Below are positions 47,401 to 58,625 of a stretch of 64,000 bases of DNA, in pieces. A program made the translations under genes and the position numbers. Position 1 is the first letter of the stretch. Each line of letters starts with the position of its first letter. The DNA is from Muricea muricata (Eukaryota > Cnidaria > Anthozoa > Malacalcyonacea > Plexauridae), in the NCBI GenBank assembly GCA_963855995.1, contig OY979724.1:9066532-9130531 (forward strand), in the 5' to 3' direction. The notes below the pieces were generated by a model. That model searched no databases, had not been told where the DNA came from, and saw only the letters and a list, made by a program, of their open reading frames with translations.

Positions 47401-50400
47401 GAAATGGCATTTCGGAGGTTCTAATTTTCAAAATTTCTTGGAGACTACACTCCTAAAAAAGCTGTAGATAGATTACGAAGTATTCGGAGTTAGACTGTAG
47501 CCTCCTCAGATTAAATTACGCTCCGCGAGTCCTGCATGAGAATGTATAAAAACGATTTTAGTGTGAAATTTTAATTTGTTATAATTTACAATTGGTTAAT
47601 TATTAGCTCCTTGTATGTTTGCATGGCGATAATAAACTTACGTGGTGTTTCCACAAAATTATATTTTAATTGGTTAATTATCATGCCCTTGCAAACAGTG
47701 AGTTGACTGCTAAATAGATAGATAAATAGATCGAAAAACTTTATTTAAACGTGTTGACCTCGTCAACCTGAGTAGATTTCCACAAGGGACGTGTACAGGT
47801 TTAAGATATTTACATGTGTAGGAAAAGTTAAAAAATATATATTCATTACTACGAAGTACCTTAAACAACTAAGGTGTTTACAGGTAATTATATTTACATA
47901 AATTTGATTTCTACTAGCAATATTTATTTAATGCTTTATAATAAAAATATTGCAGGTAAGGACAACAGAACATGATTAAGTTCTCATTAAGCCCCACTGA
48001 ATACTCTACTAAAACATCAGTTACATTGCAGGCAACATACATACAATAACTACATAAAGTGTGACAAAAGGAGGTACAATGACGACTATATAAATATTTA
48101 ATAACTAGGAAAAAACTATAACAATTCGTAACTCGCACAGACTTTAGTTTCAAAAATTTTACTGCCTCTATGTCAATTTACCTGCATTAAGCATACCAAT
48201 TCTGAGCATTTATGAACAACGATTTGTTTTGTTTGTAGTGAACGACACTTACTGCATAATGTTTTCCAAGTTCTATAGCTAGGTCTTTCTATATCAAACA
48301 CAGTGTTCAGTTTATCACTGTAGTAACATGTCTTTTGGAATCGCGTTCCATTAAAAGATGCATCATCATATATAAATTTTTCTTCATATTGTTTGTTCGT
48401 GGTTTTGGTAAAACAAAGACCACTTGAAATATTTCACTTTTGTAGGTAAAAAGGTTAGTTAGTGACGTTGGACCTAGTTTATACATCATTCTTGCATTTT
48501 CACTGGTTCCCAACACAGTTCTCCTAAGGCAATCAAATAATCTTCATCATTACTGAAATTTGTGATAATTCTACTACTTCTATTCTAAAGCTTTTGCAGT
48601 AATTTAGATCGAGTTTGACCAAAGACATCTCATACCTCATAACAATATTTTAAGTATGGGTACATCAATTCATTATACACAGGGAAGAGTTTGTTTGTAA
48701 GTAAATTCCTTTAAACGCCGAAGAGCAGAAATTCCGGCTGTTATTTTTTTACAGAAATTATCGGTGTCACTGTTCCAGAATGAGTGCTGATAAATTGTTA
48801 CTCCTAAACCTTTGCACTCTTGAATTTTCTTAATAGGTATATATTGTCAATCTTTATGCTTAATTCTGAATCTGAAATACCTTTCATCATTGGTTTTGAG
48901 CCAATTAATAAGAATTCAGTCTTTGCTACATTTAAGCTAAGTTTATTGGCCATTAGCCACTTCCAAGGTTTTCTAAATCATATATAATTTACTGCATCTT
49001 AAGTTCAGTTAAGGACTTGCCTGAGACTGTGAGAGCAATATCATCAGCGAATATGCGAGGTTTTGTTTTGCTTAGGCATTTGGGTAGATCATTAATATAA
49101 TTATAGTAGGAAAAACAGTAGTCCTAAAATTGAACTTTAAAGCGATTTTAATGTCCCAACTGTGATTTCCATCATAAAGTTTATACTATTTTCGGCTTGA
49201 TCATGATAGACTTTCCTTCAACATGTCGACCAGCATGCGCAGATCAACATGTGCGGAGACAAAAACTTCAAAAGCTCTGTGTTTATTTGCGCACTGGCTC
49301 TGTATCAATTACTGAAACTGCATAAAAATTGGGCGACCTAAGGTATAAGCGCCCTGGCAGGAAGTAATTAGCGATTACATACTATATTTTTTTCCATCGA
49401 AAGCTACTTCCGAAATAACATGTTATACTTGTTAGCAAAACTATGTAATTGCTCATTACAGTTTTTGAACACGAGTGGCACTTGCTTATAATTTTGCTTA
49501 CATCAATTTCTTTCAGAACTCGAAAAAGTTTTGTGTGAAGAGTACAAGTGCAGAGCAGGAAATTTTCAACCGTTGCCTTGGATTGACAAAATGCAGTTCA
49601 AGCTGGAAAACCTCTACACAAAACTGTCTGTTGTAAAAAGAGAAAAATCTGGCTGGATAAAAACAAAAAAAAATGTTGAACTTTCTGACATTTTCGATGA
49701 AGATGAAGAGTCAGAATCAAGTCCAAGAATTATTCTAATCGAGGGGAGTCCGGGGACGGGTAAAACAACGCTAAGCTTGAAACTTGCGTATGATTGGGCC
49801 AAAGGTAAGATGCCAAACAAGTTTCCAGAAGTAGAACTGGTTCTGTTGATCAAATGCCGGGATATGGAAGCTAGCATTCAGGAGTCAGCCAAGACGCAGC
49901 TTTTGCCTTGGGATAACGATCAGTTACGGAATGATTTAGACTCTTTTATTCACTCGGGTAAGATAATGTTAATCATTGATGGGGTCGATGAGATTCCAAA
50001 AAGTGCGGAAAGTCATGTTGTCAACTTGTTAAACAGAAAAGTTCTGCGAAATTGTTATGTGGTCGTCACATCTAGGCAAGAGAAAGGAATGGAAGTGCGG
50101 AAATATTGCAATAAACTATTAGAAATCGACGGCTATTCTGATGAAAGTAGAAACAGTTTCATTGATAAATACTTCGCAAGTAACGTTGATCTTGCTCAAA
50201 GACTGCAGGAAAAGATACGAACAAGCACTGAGGATAATCTCCAATCGCTGGCCACAAACCCGTTGAATGCATTGCTGTTGTGTGTTGTTTTTGAAGATAA
50301 TGATGGTGATCTACCTACTACAGTAACTGAGCTATATGAAAATATTATAGAGTGTATCTGGACACGCTATTGTAAAAGGAAAAGGCCGGAAGAAAAAGCT

Positions 50401-51813
50401 ATCTCGTTCGAAATAGCTATGCAGACCTTGGGTAAATTGGCATACGAATGCCTTATTGAACGCGACACGTTGTATTTCAGCGAAAGCATGTTGAAAGACG
50501 AGGACAAAAAACCGTGTACTAACATAGGTTTTTTGTATAAGGACGATATTAGTACAAGAATATCAAAGCCGCAAATTACGTACTGGTTTCTTCACAAAAC
50601 GTTTCAAGAATATTTTGCAGCGTATTATTGTGTATATAGTGAAAAAGAAATCGACATGTCAAAGTTATCTTATTACACGTCTAGTGATGGTGCGAAATTC
50701 ATTCAAGTTTTAAAGTTCCTGTCTTCTATGTTGCAGAAAGAAAGCGCCGAGCATCACAAAAAAATTATAGCACAACTGGCATCACGCATTTCTCAAAATG
50801 ATGAGTGTCAAAGCTGTGAAGGTTTAGATATCATGTGCCAAGTCCTTTCAGAGAATAAGCTCGATAAAGATTTACTTGAAGCTGTCAAAACCTTCATTCA
50901 TGAAGAGTTAGTGGTGTTCAGGGAGGGACATCCTATGATACCTCGCATTTTAAATCTTCTTGGAACAGGAGGTGAAGATAAAAAAACATTAAAATTACAC
51001 TCATTAGGATTCGAGGATTTTAATGATGACACAGAATGGTTGAGACTGATTTGCGAATCACTAATGAAAAACCTCGTTGTCGATGAGATGTATTTGAGTC
51101 GTTGTAAATTAGACGAAACTTTTCTGCAACAAATGTTGTCTGAGAACTCGACTCTACAGTCCTTACATGTTTGGTCGACCAATAATATAACTTATGGAGC
51201 AGTGAATACATTGGCGAAAGGTCTATGTAAAAACTCTACTCTAAATGAACTATATCTTACAGATATTAATTTGGGAGAGCACGATGAGCCCTCCTCAGAA
51301 TTTACAGGCATGGCTGAAATGTTTCAAACTAATGTTACGTTAAAAAGACTCGGGCTGAATCGCAACCCACTTGGTTCTGACGGAGTGACTTGGATTGCCA
51401 AGGCACTAGGATCGAACCAAGGGCTGGAGGAACTTAGTCTAAGGGATACCGAATGTGATGACGAGGGAGCAGCATCGCTTGCAAAAATGTTAAGCATGAA
51501 TAAGACGCTCGAGCGGCTTTATATATGTAACTATATATACACTCGTACATGTAACGCCTTCAACACTATTGGTGACAAGGGAGCAACTGCTCTTGCTGAT
51601 GTACTGAAGGAATACAATTCTTCATTAAGAGAACTTCATCTTTGCCGTAATACAAACATCACAAATACAGGATTAAGAAAACTTATAGAAGCAGTGCAGA
51701 AAAACAAGATACTGACATTATATATCGACCTGCCTGAACAGATCTGCTTGACATTTGATAACGAAACAATGGAAAGAATACAACCATCGTCACGCTGTCG
51801 GTCGTTAATTTAA
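38400..51813 (+). CDS. NLR copy B: 2A leader - PD-(D/E)XK nuclease - cassette exons - NACHT - LRR
   Basis: Gene-level model: 38400-38473, 38511-38617, 41374-41946, mini-exons 42263-42325, 42875-42952, 43223-43285, 43821-43882 and 44084-44146, then 49517-51813. Nuclease and NACHT-LRR exons are fully open. Three features may hinder expression: the TATA box is changed, intron 1 would be only 37 nt, and the exon at 43821 is 62 nt, which breaks frame if included. Skipping that exon restores the frame. The protein would sense through LRRs, oligomerise through NACHT and act through the nuclease, by analogy with bacterial Avs and animal NLR proteins. Function is inferred. Confidence 0.7.
38511..38617 (+). 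CDS. NLR copy B exon 2, hydrophobic leader plus 2A peptide
   Basis: 107 nt, same length and phase as in copy A. GDVEKNPGP is retained unchanged, with the predicted skip between 38605-38607 and 38608-38610; the only coding difference is after the motif (Asn-Ser for Asn-Pro). Acceptor TTATTTGCAG, donor TCAG|GTAACT. Confidence 0.85.
39481..39656. mobile_element. Short hAT-type MITE, copy B
   Basis: Counterpart of 8345-8520, same 176-bp length and ends. Confidence 0.6.
40309..40929. mobile_element. Foldback element, copy B
   Basis: Counterpart of 9153-9764, with CCGGCAGCTA at both ends in inverted orientation. Confidence 0.75.
41374..41946 (+). CDS. NLR copy B exon 3, PD-(D/E)XK (Mrr/Cap4-like) nuclease domain
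   Basis: 191 codons, phase 1-1, no stops. Conserved elements are LTPGDFENLA, AGRDGGIDAQ and IIVQVKHT, i.e. the D...QxK centre of Mrr-type nucleases, with the same spacing as copy A. YVIFTNYQLPAG and FGYETLCNLLNG match the later strand and helix. The tail reads SPSKHPKLDMEG, so one basic residue of the copy A NLS-like motif is lost. There is no ATG at the 5' edge in frame, which supports reading it as an internal exon. Typical partners of such domains in bacteria are STAND NTPases of antiphage systems. Confidence 0.82.
42263..42325 (+). CDS. Basic mini-exon A1 (copy B)
   Basis: 63 nt, phase 1-1, encoding HAEGVVPKRTRMIKRKPVIE; donor GAAG|GTACAT. Confidence 0.65.
42875..42952 (+). CDS. Acidic mini-exon B1 (copy B)
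   Basis: 78 nt, phase 1-1, starting DSDTDSSITHAQANYPG; donor AAAG|GTAAAT. Lacks the extra DSDT unit of its copy A partner. Confidence 0.6.
43223..43285 (+). CDS. Basic mini-exon A2 (copy B)
   Basis: 63 nt, phase 1-1, encoding HAKGVVPKRTRMAKRKQVIE. Confidence 0.65.
43821..43882 (+). pseudogene. Acidic mini-exon B2 (copy B), frame-breaking deletion
   Basis: A 16-bp deletion (TTACCCAGGACAAAAA of the other copies) leaves 62 nt instead of 78. Inclusion would shift the frame of the nuclease-NACHT join. The donor has also changed to GTGTAT. Confidence 0.65.
44084..44146 (+). CDS. Basic mini-exon A3 (copy B)
   Basis: 63 nt, phase 1-1, encoding HVEGVVAKRTRMAKRKQVIE when read in that frame (one G/C change in the middle codon relative to 13144-13206). 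Same Pro-to-Ala change as its partner. Confidence 0.6.
44945..45106 (+). CDS. Candidate extra exon, 54 codons (copy B only)
   Basis: A 162-nt open stretch ending at a strong donor (GATA|GTAAGT) in phase 1, with a weak possible acceptor CCACATAG in phase 1, so it would also be a symmetric 1-1 exon. The product is helical and charged, for example DFRLDLLKECLQRKVKWMSK. In copy A the same frame has a TGA and a deletion removing the donor. No domain recognised. Confidence 0.3.
45107..49516 (+). other. Long intron before NACHT exon, copy B
   Basis: Contains a tRNA-like sequence (45390), sequence similar to copy A without the foldback element of 15364, and a LINE insertion (about 47716-49133). No other exon seen. 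Confidence 0.55.
47716..49133 (-). mobile_element. 5'-truncated LINE (CR1/Jockey-type), copy B only
   Basis: On the minus strand the catalytic FADDIALTVS motif lies near 49040, followed by a decayed reverse-transcriptase C-terminal region and a long 3' part ending in a GATA-type microsatellite near 47716. Copy A has uninterrupted sequence (17610-17640). Stops are frequent. Confidence 0.8.
49517..51813 (+). CDS. NACHT-LRR exon, copy B (intact)
   Basis: 765 codons, phase-1 acceptor TTTCTTTCAG. Counting from the Met at 49531: pre-NACHT segment 1-65 (PLPWIDKMQF, LYTKLSVV, common in invertebrate NLRs), Walker A GSPGTGKTT at 72-80, Walker B IMLIIDGVDEIP at 145-156, sensor VVVTSRQEKG at 177-186, winged-helix region with HKTFQEYFAAYYC near 356-368, and about seven LRRs from 505 to 745. 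NACHT binds and hydrolyses ATP and drives oligomerisation; LRRs sense ligand. The C terminus is short and has no extra domain. Confidence 0.93.
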
Positions 51814-52043
51814 AACAACCTATGTATTTCTTATGGTTGGAACCTTGCTTAATAGGTTATTTTTAGCTATTCAAATAGATTAGAACCAATTTAAACAGGT
51901 TAAAATTACCTATTAATAATAGGTCAAATGAAAAAAGTCATTACAAACCAATAATACAGGTCAAAATGACCTAAATTAATTTCTCACCAGTTAAAACATA
52001 TAAGCAACCAAAAACATTAAAAATAATCTAAAATGACCCATCT

Positions 52044-53437
52044 ACAATCCTGGACAAAATATATGGCAAAAATGGCGTTTTATTCCCCTTCCCCCAATAT
52101 CAATGTTGTTTGCGCCAATACACGTGTTTTTACGCGAAGATTTTCCCGAAAATAGCAACATTGATATAGGGGGAGGGACAAGCGTACCTAATAATTAAAT
52201 ACTGTATAGTAGACAAATAACTGTATGACGAAAAATAAGAAAGCAAAATAGGTTTGCCAAACTATTTTGTCCAAGATCTGTCTATACTTAGTCCAAAAAC
52301 GAAACACTTTGTCTTATACAATTAATAGACTTCAGCAAATAACATTTTATTTCCATGTTAGGGATATGCTAAAGTACGTCAGATTTATTACAAATTTTCA
52401 TCGATAATATCTAAGCAATGAATTCCAGGGGGGGGGACGTCGCGATTTGTTATACTCGGAAGTATTTAATATTTGAGGACCTTAAGAAGTTTATATAGTA
52501 TGATGTCATGCCATTTTCGTCCAAGTTTTAGAGAGTTTACGTAGTTTCTTCCTCGCTATTGACTTGCTAACGATTTACTTGTCTTTATTGACTTCTTAAT
52601 GATTTATTTGCTATTGATTTACTTGTCTGAAGTAAATAATTATAACCCAAAAGTCATAACTCAACTTATTTATGTATCTACAATCTACGACGGGACGTTA
52701 TCAACACGTTACCAACACGTTACCGACACGTTACCAAACCCTAGATTATGATATGAACTTAATAATATTGTTTTATGACACGTTACCACAATATTTTAAA
52801 AAGAAGTATACTTTATTTGTTTAAAAGAAATGAGGGTAACATGTTGTTCTCTTTAAATTATATTAGTATTTTAGTGGTAACGTGTGCCGTAACGTGTCAT
52901 AACATAGTAGCACGTAGTAGGTAATTGTCCACTTACATCATATACAATATTTATATATTTTAACAACCTTATTGTCCATGACAACAGAACTTAGAAGATG
53001 TGCAGAAAAGCCTCCTTCGTTAGTATATTATTTCACTCGTCCAAATGTTTATTTTTAAAAATAACCTGCGGAATTACTATTATTCATTCTTGCGTCAATA
53101 ATGTTTAATCTTAATTAACCGAACATCGACATACCGCACGCATAAATGTCATTTGTAGAATTGTTTGAAAATTTTTCGCCGTCGCTGACAAAGAAGAAAA
53201 AATACAATCCTGGACAAAATATATGGCAAAAATGGCGTTTTATTCCCCTTCCCCCAATATCAATGTTGTTTGCGCCAATACACGTGTTTTTACGCGAAGA
53301 TTTTCCCGAAAATAGCAACATTGATATAGGGGGAGGGACAGGCGTACCTAATAATTAAATATAGTAGACAAATAACTGTATGACGAAAAATAAGAAAGCA
53401 AAATAGGTTTTGCCAAACTATTTTGTCCAAAATTGTA
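52044..53437. mobile_element. Composite pair of mariner-type MITEs (copy B only)
   Basis: Two nearly identical stretches of about 235 bp (52044-52279 and 53206-53437) begin CAATCCTGGACAAAATATAT and bracket about 0.9 kb. The outermost ends are inverted (CAATCCTGGACAAAATA, TATTTTGTCCAAAATTG) and flanked by TA; copy A has the plain site CATCTAGGTCGG near 20800. The interior has repeated ACACGTTACC motifs in both orientations. Confidence 0.8.
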
Positions 53438-53514
53438 GGTCGGCGTGATGATTAATACAAATGGTTTAAAGTAACTCTTTCAACATAAGACAACCTTTTT
53501 AACATAAGTGTGTG

Positions 53515-53858
53515 CAGGGGCGTAACTTGGGTCTCAAGATTGGGGGGGGGTGTGAACTAATTTTGCCCGACCAAAGGGCGTGGTTGTAAATGCCACGCCC
53601 ACACTAAGTAGATATTACTCACAAATAAAAGTTATGGTCAAATAAATAAAAGTAAAAAACAATCATTTTGTTACGCATTATATTGCACCAACTTCGTAAT
53701 TTAGTATTTTTTTACCTTTTAACTTAAACAAATTAAATTTTCTTTAAAACACTTGGTTGCTTTTTGCCCGACTAAACACTTAGTTTTTCCCGACAAAACT
53801 GATCATTTTAATCTTTGGGGGGTGACCCCCATACCCCCCTCCAGGATTTACGCCCCTG
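53515..53858. mobile_element. hAT-type MITE (copy B only)
   Basis: Ends CAGGGGCGTAACTTGGG and TTTACGCCCCTG; flanks AGTGTGTG and GGTGTGTG match 7 of 8. Empty in copy A (near 20875). Confidence 0.8.
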
Positions 53859-54208
53859 GGTGTGTGTGAAAAAGTTAAAGTGAATTATGCAGATAAGAGG
53901 ATCGAAGGTTTTCAATGCAAAAACAAGGTAAAATTATTCTTTGGCAAAGGCTGAATGGCATACCAGGTTTTTCAAAGTTAACAATTGCACTCATTATGTT
54001 ACAGTTATTTCTTAAAATAGACATTTCTTACATTTATTAATAGTAATCACAATATTTTACAAAGCCAACATTGACAAATAAAGATGTCTAATACACAAGG
54101 GTAGTGCACCTTTGTGCTATAAACTACATGCCAGACAACTTAATTTCATGTGCAGGTATGTAATGCTTAAAGTCATTTTGTTGTAAAATAAAGGTACTTT
54201 CTTCCTGT

Positions 54209-54415
54209 CAGTGGTGGATCCAGGGTAAGTCAAAATAAATTATAGCAGCTCAATTTTAAATTCAAAATAACTTTATAACAATGTCACAGGTTATGAATTT
54301 CAAAAGCATAAAATCCAACCAATGAAGTTGCTTTGAAGGTATTTTAAAATGTAAATATATCCTAGAATGAGCTGTGCATGGTAATTTATTTTGACTGACG
54401 CTGGATCCGCCACTG
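54209..54415. mobile_element. hAT-type MITE with 8-bp TSD (copy B only)
   Basis: 207 bp, same family as 36575-36777 (CAGTGGTGGATCCAGGG and CTGGATCCGCCACTG). CTTCCTGT is duplicated on each side; copy A is empty near 21315. Confidence 0.93.
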
Positions 54416-55449
54416 CTTCCTGTAGTCTGCATACTTGAAAATCATAATAATGTGCTTTATCAAATTGTTTTGTTTCATATTGTTTCAAAACAAAATATAC
54501 TGTTCTCAATTCTGGTATAACAAGTTTTGTTTTCATGTGAACACAATTTTTATAGGTATGTCTCCAGCATTTAGTTATATGTACATACTGGTACTGACTT
54601 GTAGATTTCATCCATTGGTAAAAGACTGCATGGCTTCATGGTGTTTCAACTCATTTGTAGTACATGCAAAGAATCGTCAGCAACTACTTTCTTTCCACTA
54701 CCTAAATTAACAGAAAAAGTGCAGTTAACTGATTTTATCAAAAATCATACCAATGTTAAGATCTAAATATTTCAATGAGACATAGGGAGCTGTTGGGATG
54801 CAGTATTATGGTAAAATATAGTCATTCCATAGAATATATTACTGGGTAATTACAATATAGTACACTGAGAAAGTCTAATTTTTTTCGAGTCTTACAAAAC
54901 AATATTCCAACTCATCCCTAACAGGACATGAAGCAAAACTCGCACTAAAAAACCGTATAAATTAATATTACCATGCAGTTATTCTGTACTTACAATCGTG
55001 GTTTCTTTTGTGTAAATGCAAGCTATCTTAGCTGTTCCCATTAGAACTGTTTGTTAAAAAACAATTCTGAGTCTGATGATGGTCTGCCAGTGTGAAGGCC
55101 ACATTGGTAAAGTTACTCAGGCAGGAAACAAGATATTTGAAAAAGCTATGCTTATCCTTATAGCACATACACCGTGCGTACGTGTACCATGGGACCAAAT
55201 CTAAAAGAAATAAGAATGTTATAGATGAGATCGCCAGATAAGATTACTCATCTCATTATCCATTGTTTGAATTCGATTCAATTCCACTGAAATGCGATGT
55301 ATAAAACATGCCTTAGGCTGAACTAAATTTTACTTATAATGAACCAACCACCCATAGCTTTACAGAATAAAATTAAAAAAATCATCATTTTCCATGAAGG
55401 CACTCAATGCCAATACACTGACTGTAATATTACCTGAAAATATGTGATG

Positions 55450-56830
55450 GGCAGTGAACCAAGTAATGCATCTTGGGTATTATGGATCGTCCAGGATAAA
55501 TATGGAAAAATTTCCAAAGGTATTCTTGGATCAATGCTTCGAAAACTCCAAGAAGTCAAGCGAAATCGTTAGGGAAAAAACAATATCAATGATCTCTAGC
55601 AAAAGCATGAAACATTGCCAATACTCATCATCTAATGGCATTTTTGAATTGAAATTTTTGGAGCTTTCTTCGACGTTTTTGAGATCTGTTTGTAAAGCAA
55701 GTGCATCGGAGTATGAGTTGATTGTTTTAAAGGTTTTTGTATCATCAGCGAAGGTGGCAATGTTTCAATGTTTGATGTGCGCACGGCATTCGCTAGGTGA
55801 TCTTCATAGAGCAGAAACAGTAACGGCCCAAGAATTGACCCTTGGGATACTCCTGATGTTACTGGGAGAGATTTCGATTTTGTTCCAAAGATTGTTGTCC
55901 GCTGACGTCTGTTGATGAGATAAGATCTGAACCATTCTAGAATGTTTCCTCCAAACCTAAACTGACGAAGACAGTGAAGCAGTTTAGCGTAACTTACGGG
56001 ACATAAAACCATTTTGACAATGATTTATTTGTTCATAGATATTTGATGTTGTTAAAAACACAGCGCTCGAGAGCTTTAGAAATGATTGATAACAAGAAGA
56101 TGGGTCGGTAGTGTTCAACGTAGGATTTTTCGCCATGTGTGTGTACAGGAACAACGTTCCCAAGTTTCCATTCGTCAGGTAGCACTCCAATATTTAAAGG
56201 TTTGTTGAAAAGAACTCGAAGTGATTGTGCGATCTGCATAGCTGTTTCTTTCAGTAAGCGGACTGGAATACCGTCAGGTCCTTGTGATTTGTTGCTGTCT
56301 AGATTGTTTATCACATCTACGATTTCTTCCTCCAATAAAGTTACATTGTCAATTACGCAAACATCGTCTTGGGACAGATCACGTTACTCAACACTACTGT
56401 CCTCGTCCTTCGTGAAGATGGACGCAAAATATTTATTAAACGCATTCACTATGTCAGTGTTGCCATCGAAATAAGTTCTTTCAGTCTCTATAATCTTCAT
56501 TGAAACTTTACCTGGAACATTTGAGGCTTTAGATTTCAATTTAAAGTAGGACCAAAAGCGCTTTGGGTTGTGTTCTTGAGACGCACATATTCTGTTCATA
56601 TATTCAAGGCGATTGTCACGTAACATACGTTTGATTCTAGAACGTAGATCTTTAAATTTGGTAATTAAATGTTCACTTTGAAATGTGGATTCGTTCATTC
56701 CCTAATTCTCTTTCTTAAGGTATTTTTCTTCTTGATTAAATAGAGGATTGTATTGGTAACCCAAGGAAGCAATTTTCGTCCTTTCGCACGTTTCGTGGGC
56801 ATAAAGTCATTTACCAGCTTTTTATTTCCC
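55450..56830 (-). mobile_element. Non-LTR retrotransposon fragment (CR1/Jockey-type), copy B only
   Basis: Three minus-strand frames (56384-56698, 56033-56335, 55632-56012) form one reverse-transcriptase domain broken by two frameshifts. Motifs: NKSQGPDGIPVRLLKE, DEWKLGNVVPVH and SGVSQGSILGPLLFLLY. The catalytic aspartates fall in a further shifted frame. Inactive. Confidence 0.88.
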
Positions 56831-57000
56831 ACCAATCAGTTTATGCATTTTTCCATTTTCAAAGTCGCATTATTATATATTAGAACTTACGGATCGAAAG
56901 CTTTCCGATAGTAAACTTACGTGGTGTATCCACAAAATTATATTATAATTAGATATGGAAAGCTGGAACCGTCCGACCAGAAAGACTAAGCACAGTAAGA

Positions 57001-57947
57001 CGCCGTTGCCGATCGAGAGTTCATCGCGCAAACTTCGTTCGTAATTTGGACAAATATAGAAAAGAATTTAGTTTCAATACTGCTTTGCCTGTAGGCCACG
57101 CAGAACCTGTAAACCCCGTATTGCTAACACTGATCGCACCTCACAACCAAGTGAAAATCCCGTAGAATCATTAGATCAGTCAGGTGGCGAAAAACGACCA
57201 TGTGCTGAGCACCACACTGCGTCGGACATGGCGAGCAAACGACCTGGCACGAGCAGCTTGATTGGTCCCGAATTGGACCTTCAAGAAGGCACGAGCAGTC
57301 ATTTGTTCGATGATTAGCTGCTCTCACCGTTTGGAGGCTAGCGAAGAATTGAGCACCTTCCTAAACACTGCCAGCAAGCGCTTAAATAGATTTGAACGAC
57401 GAAGCTTGGTTAAAACTTTCCTTCGTCCAGATGTTGATTGCTTGAACACTCCATCGCTCGATTAGCATCTCGACCCATTTGTTCAAGCCCTTTGCACCAG
57501 TTAAGCCATTAAATAAATTACATGATAAAGTCCTGGATATTCTTGGGCCTTTGTCCACCATTTACGAAAACCTTTTGTCCACGTTTCACACCATGGAAAG
57601 AGACGGTGTAATTGAGCCGGATAAAGAAAGTGTATCTATATTTACGACATGTATAAAGCACGCAATGAGCATGACGGGGCGTTTCCACCCACATAGCTGG
57701 CAAACGCAGAGAGCTAGTGCTCCAAAAGATCAACCCACCTTTGACATACTTGGCAAACGAAGAATTCACGGACACCGAGCGCCAATTATTTGGTCCAGCG
57801 TTTGAACCACGTTTTAAAACCCGATCGGAAACAGCAGAGATCATTGGCAAAGCAAAAGTGGGCAAACCCTTTTTTCAAGGAGCGGCCACCCGGGGGTCCT
57901 TAAAACCTCGTGAAAGCTGGATGTCAAACACATTTCAGTCATTCTGA
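57001..57947 (+). pseudogene. DIRS-like gag remnant (copy B)
   Basis: Counterpart of 25605-26517, split across the frames 57479-57805 and 57717-57947. Retains TYLANEEFTDT and GPAFEPRFKTR. It carries similar frame damage. Confidence 0.45.
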
Positions 57948-58625
57948 ACCTATCGTCCAGCCCAGTTACTATAATTGTTATTGACATTAAAACTATTCAG
58001 TAGCCTATCTCAGCATAAAATAGGATACAGGAAACACCCCTCTCCAACAACAATCTTTGGAAAAACGCTAAATAGCCCTGACATTCTAAATTCTGAGGCC
58101 CAGGCTCTGGTGTACGTTTTAGAAACAAGAACATGCGTGTATGTTAACCTTGGGAACTTCTGCGAACTATGTATATACGTATATATTGAGTTACTTGTGA
58201 TCTTTGGACGTTATTTATATTTTAATTAGTTTATAAGTGCCCTTGAGAAAGGCTTGTCAGTATAACGATTTAATTTCTTGCTGTATTCGAAGTGCCCCAA
58301 AGACAGGGCGTCGCTAAGATATTTAAACAGGGGAGGAGCGTTAGCTTTATTTTTGCAGAAAAATTGGCGTGGGCGTATAGGGGTGACGCCTAAAATAAAA
58401 AAAAGAAATGTGAAAACGCTTGCGTTATATACATCATTACATATGTCAATGGTTATATAAGATTAACATGCATACAGTGTTGTGACTTACATTCCATCGT
58501 GGCATTCCATCTTCACGAATTTAAACAAAACTTTAACAGTTTTAAATATTAAAATTTGAATGTCTTTACTACTGTTAATAAGAAATGCGAACATGACGCA
58601 ATGACTTAATGAGCACTGATTCGTC
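57948..58625. other. Spacer with no gene (copy B)
   Basis: Matches 26518-27222. Nothing recognised. Confidence 0.5.

Larger units (their letters stand above)
51814..56995. other. Spacer downstream of NLR copy B
   Basis: MITE-rich and gene-poor. Carries the MITE pair 52044-53437, hAT MITEs 53515-53858 and 54209-54415 and a LINE at about 55450-56830. Short runs of AGGTCA/TGACCT-type palindromes follow the stop codon. Confidence 0.6.

Noticed and set aside
53146-53358. ORFs on both strands around 53115-53358
   Set aside because: They are products of the MITE palindrome and have no homologue that I recognise.
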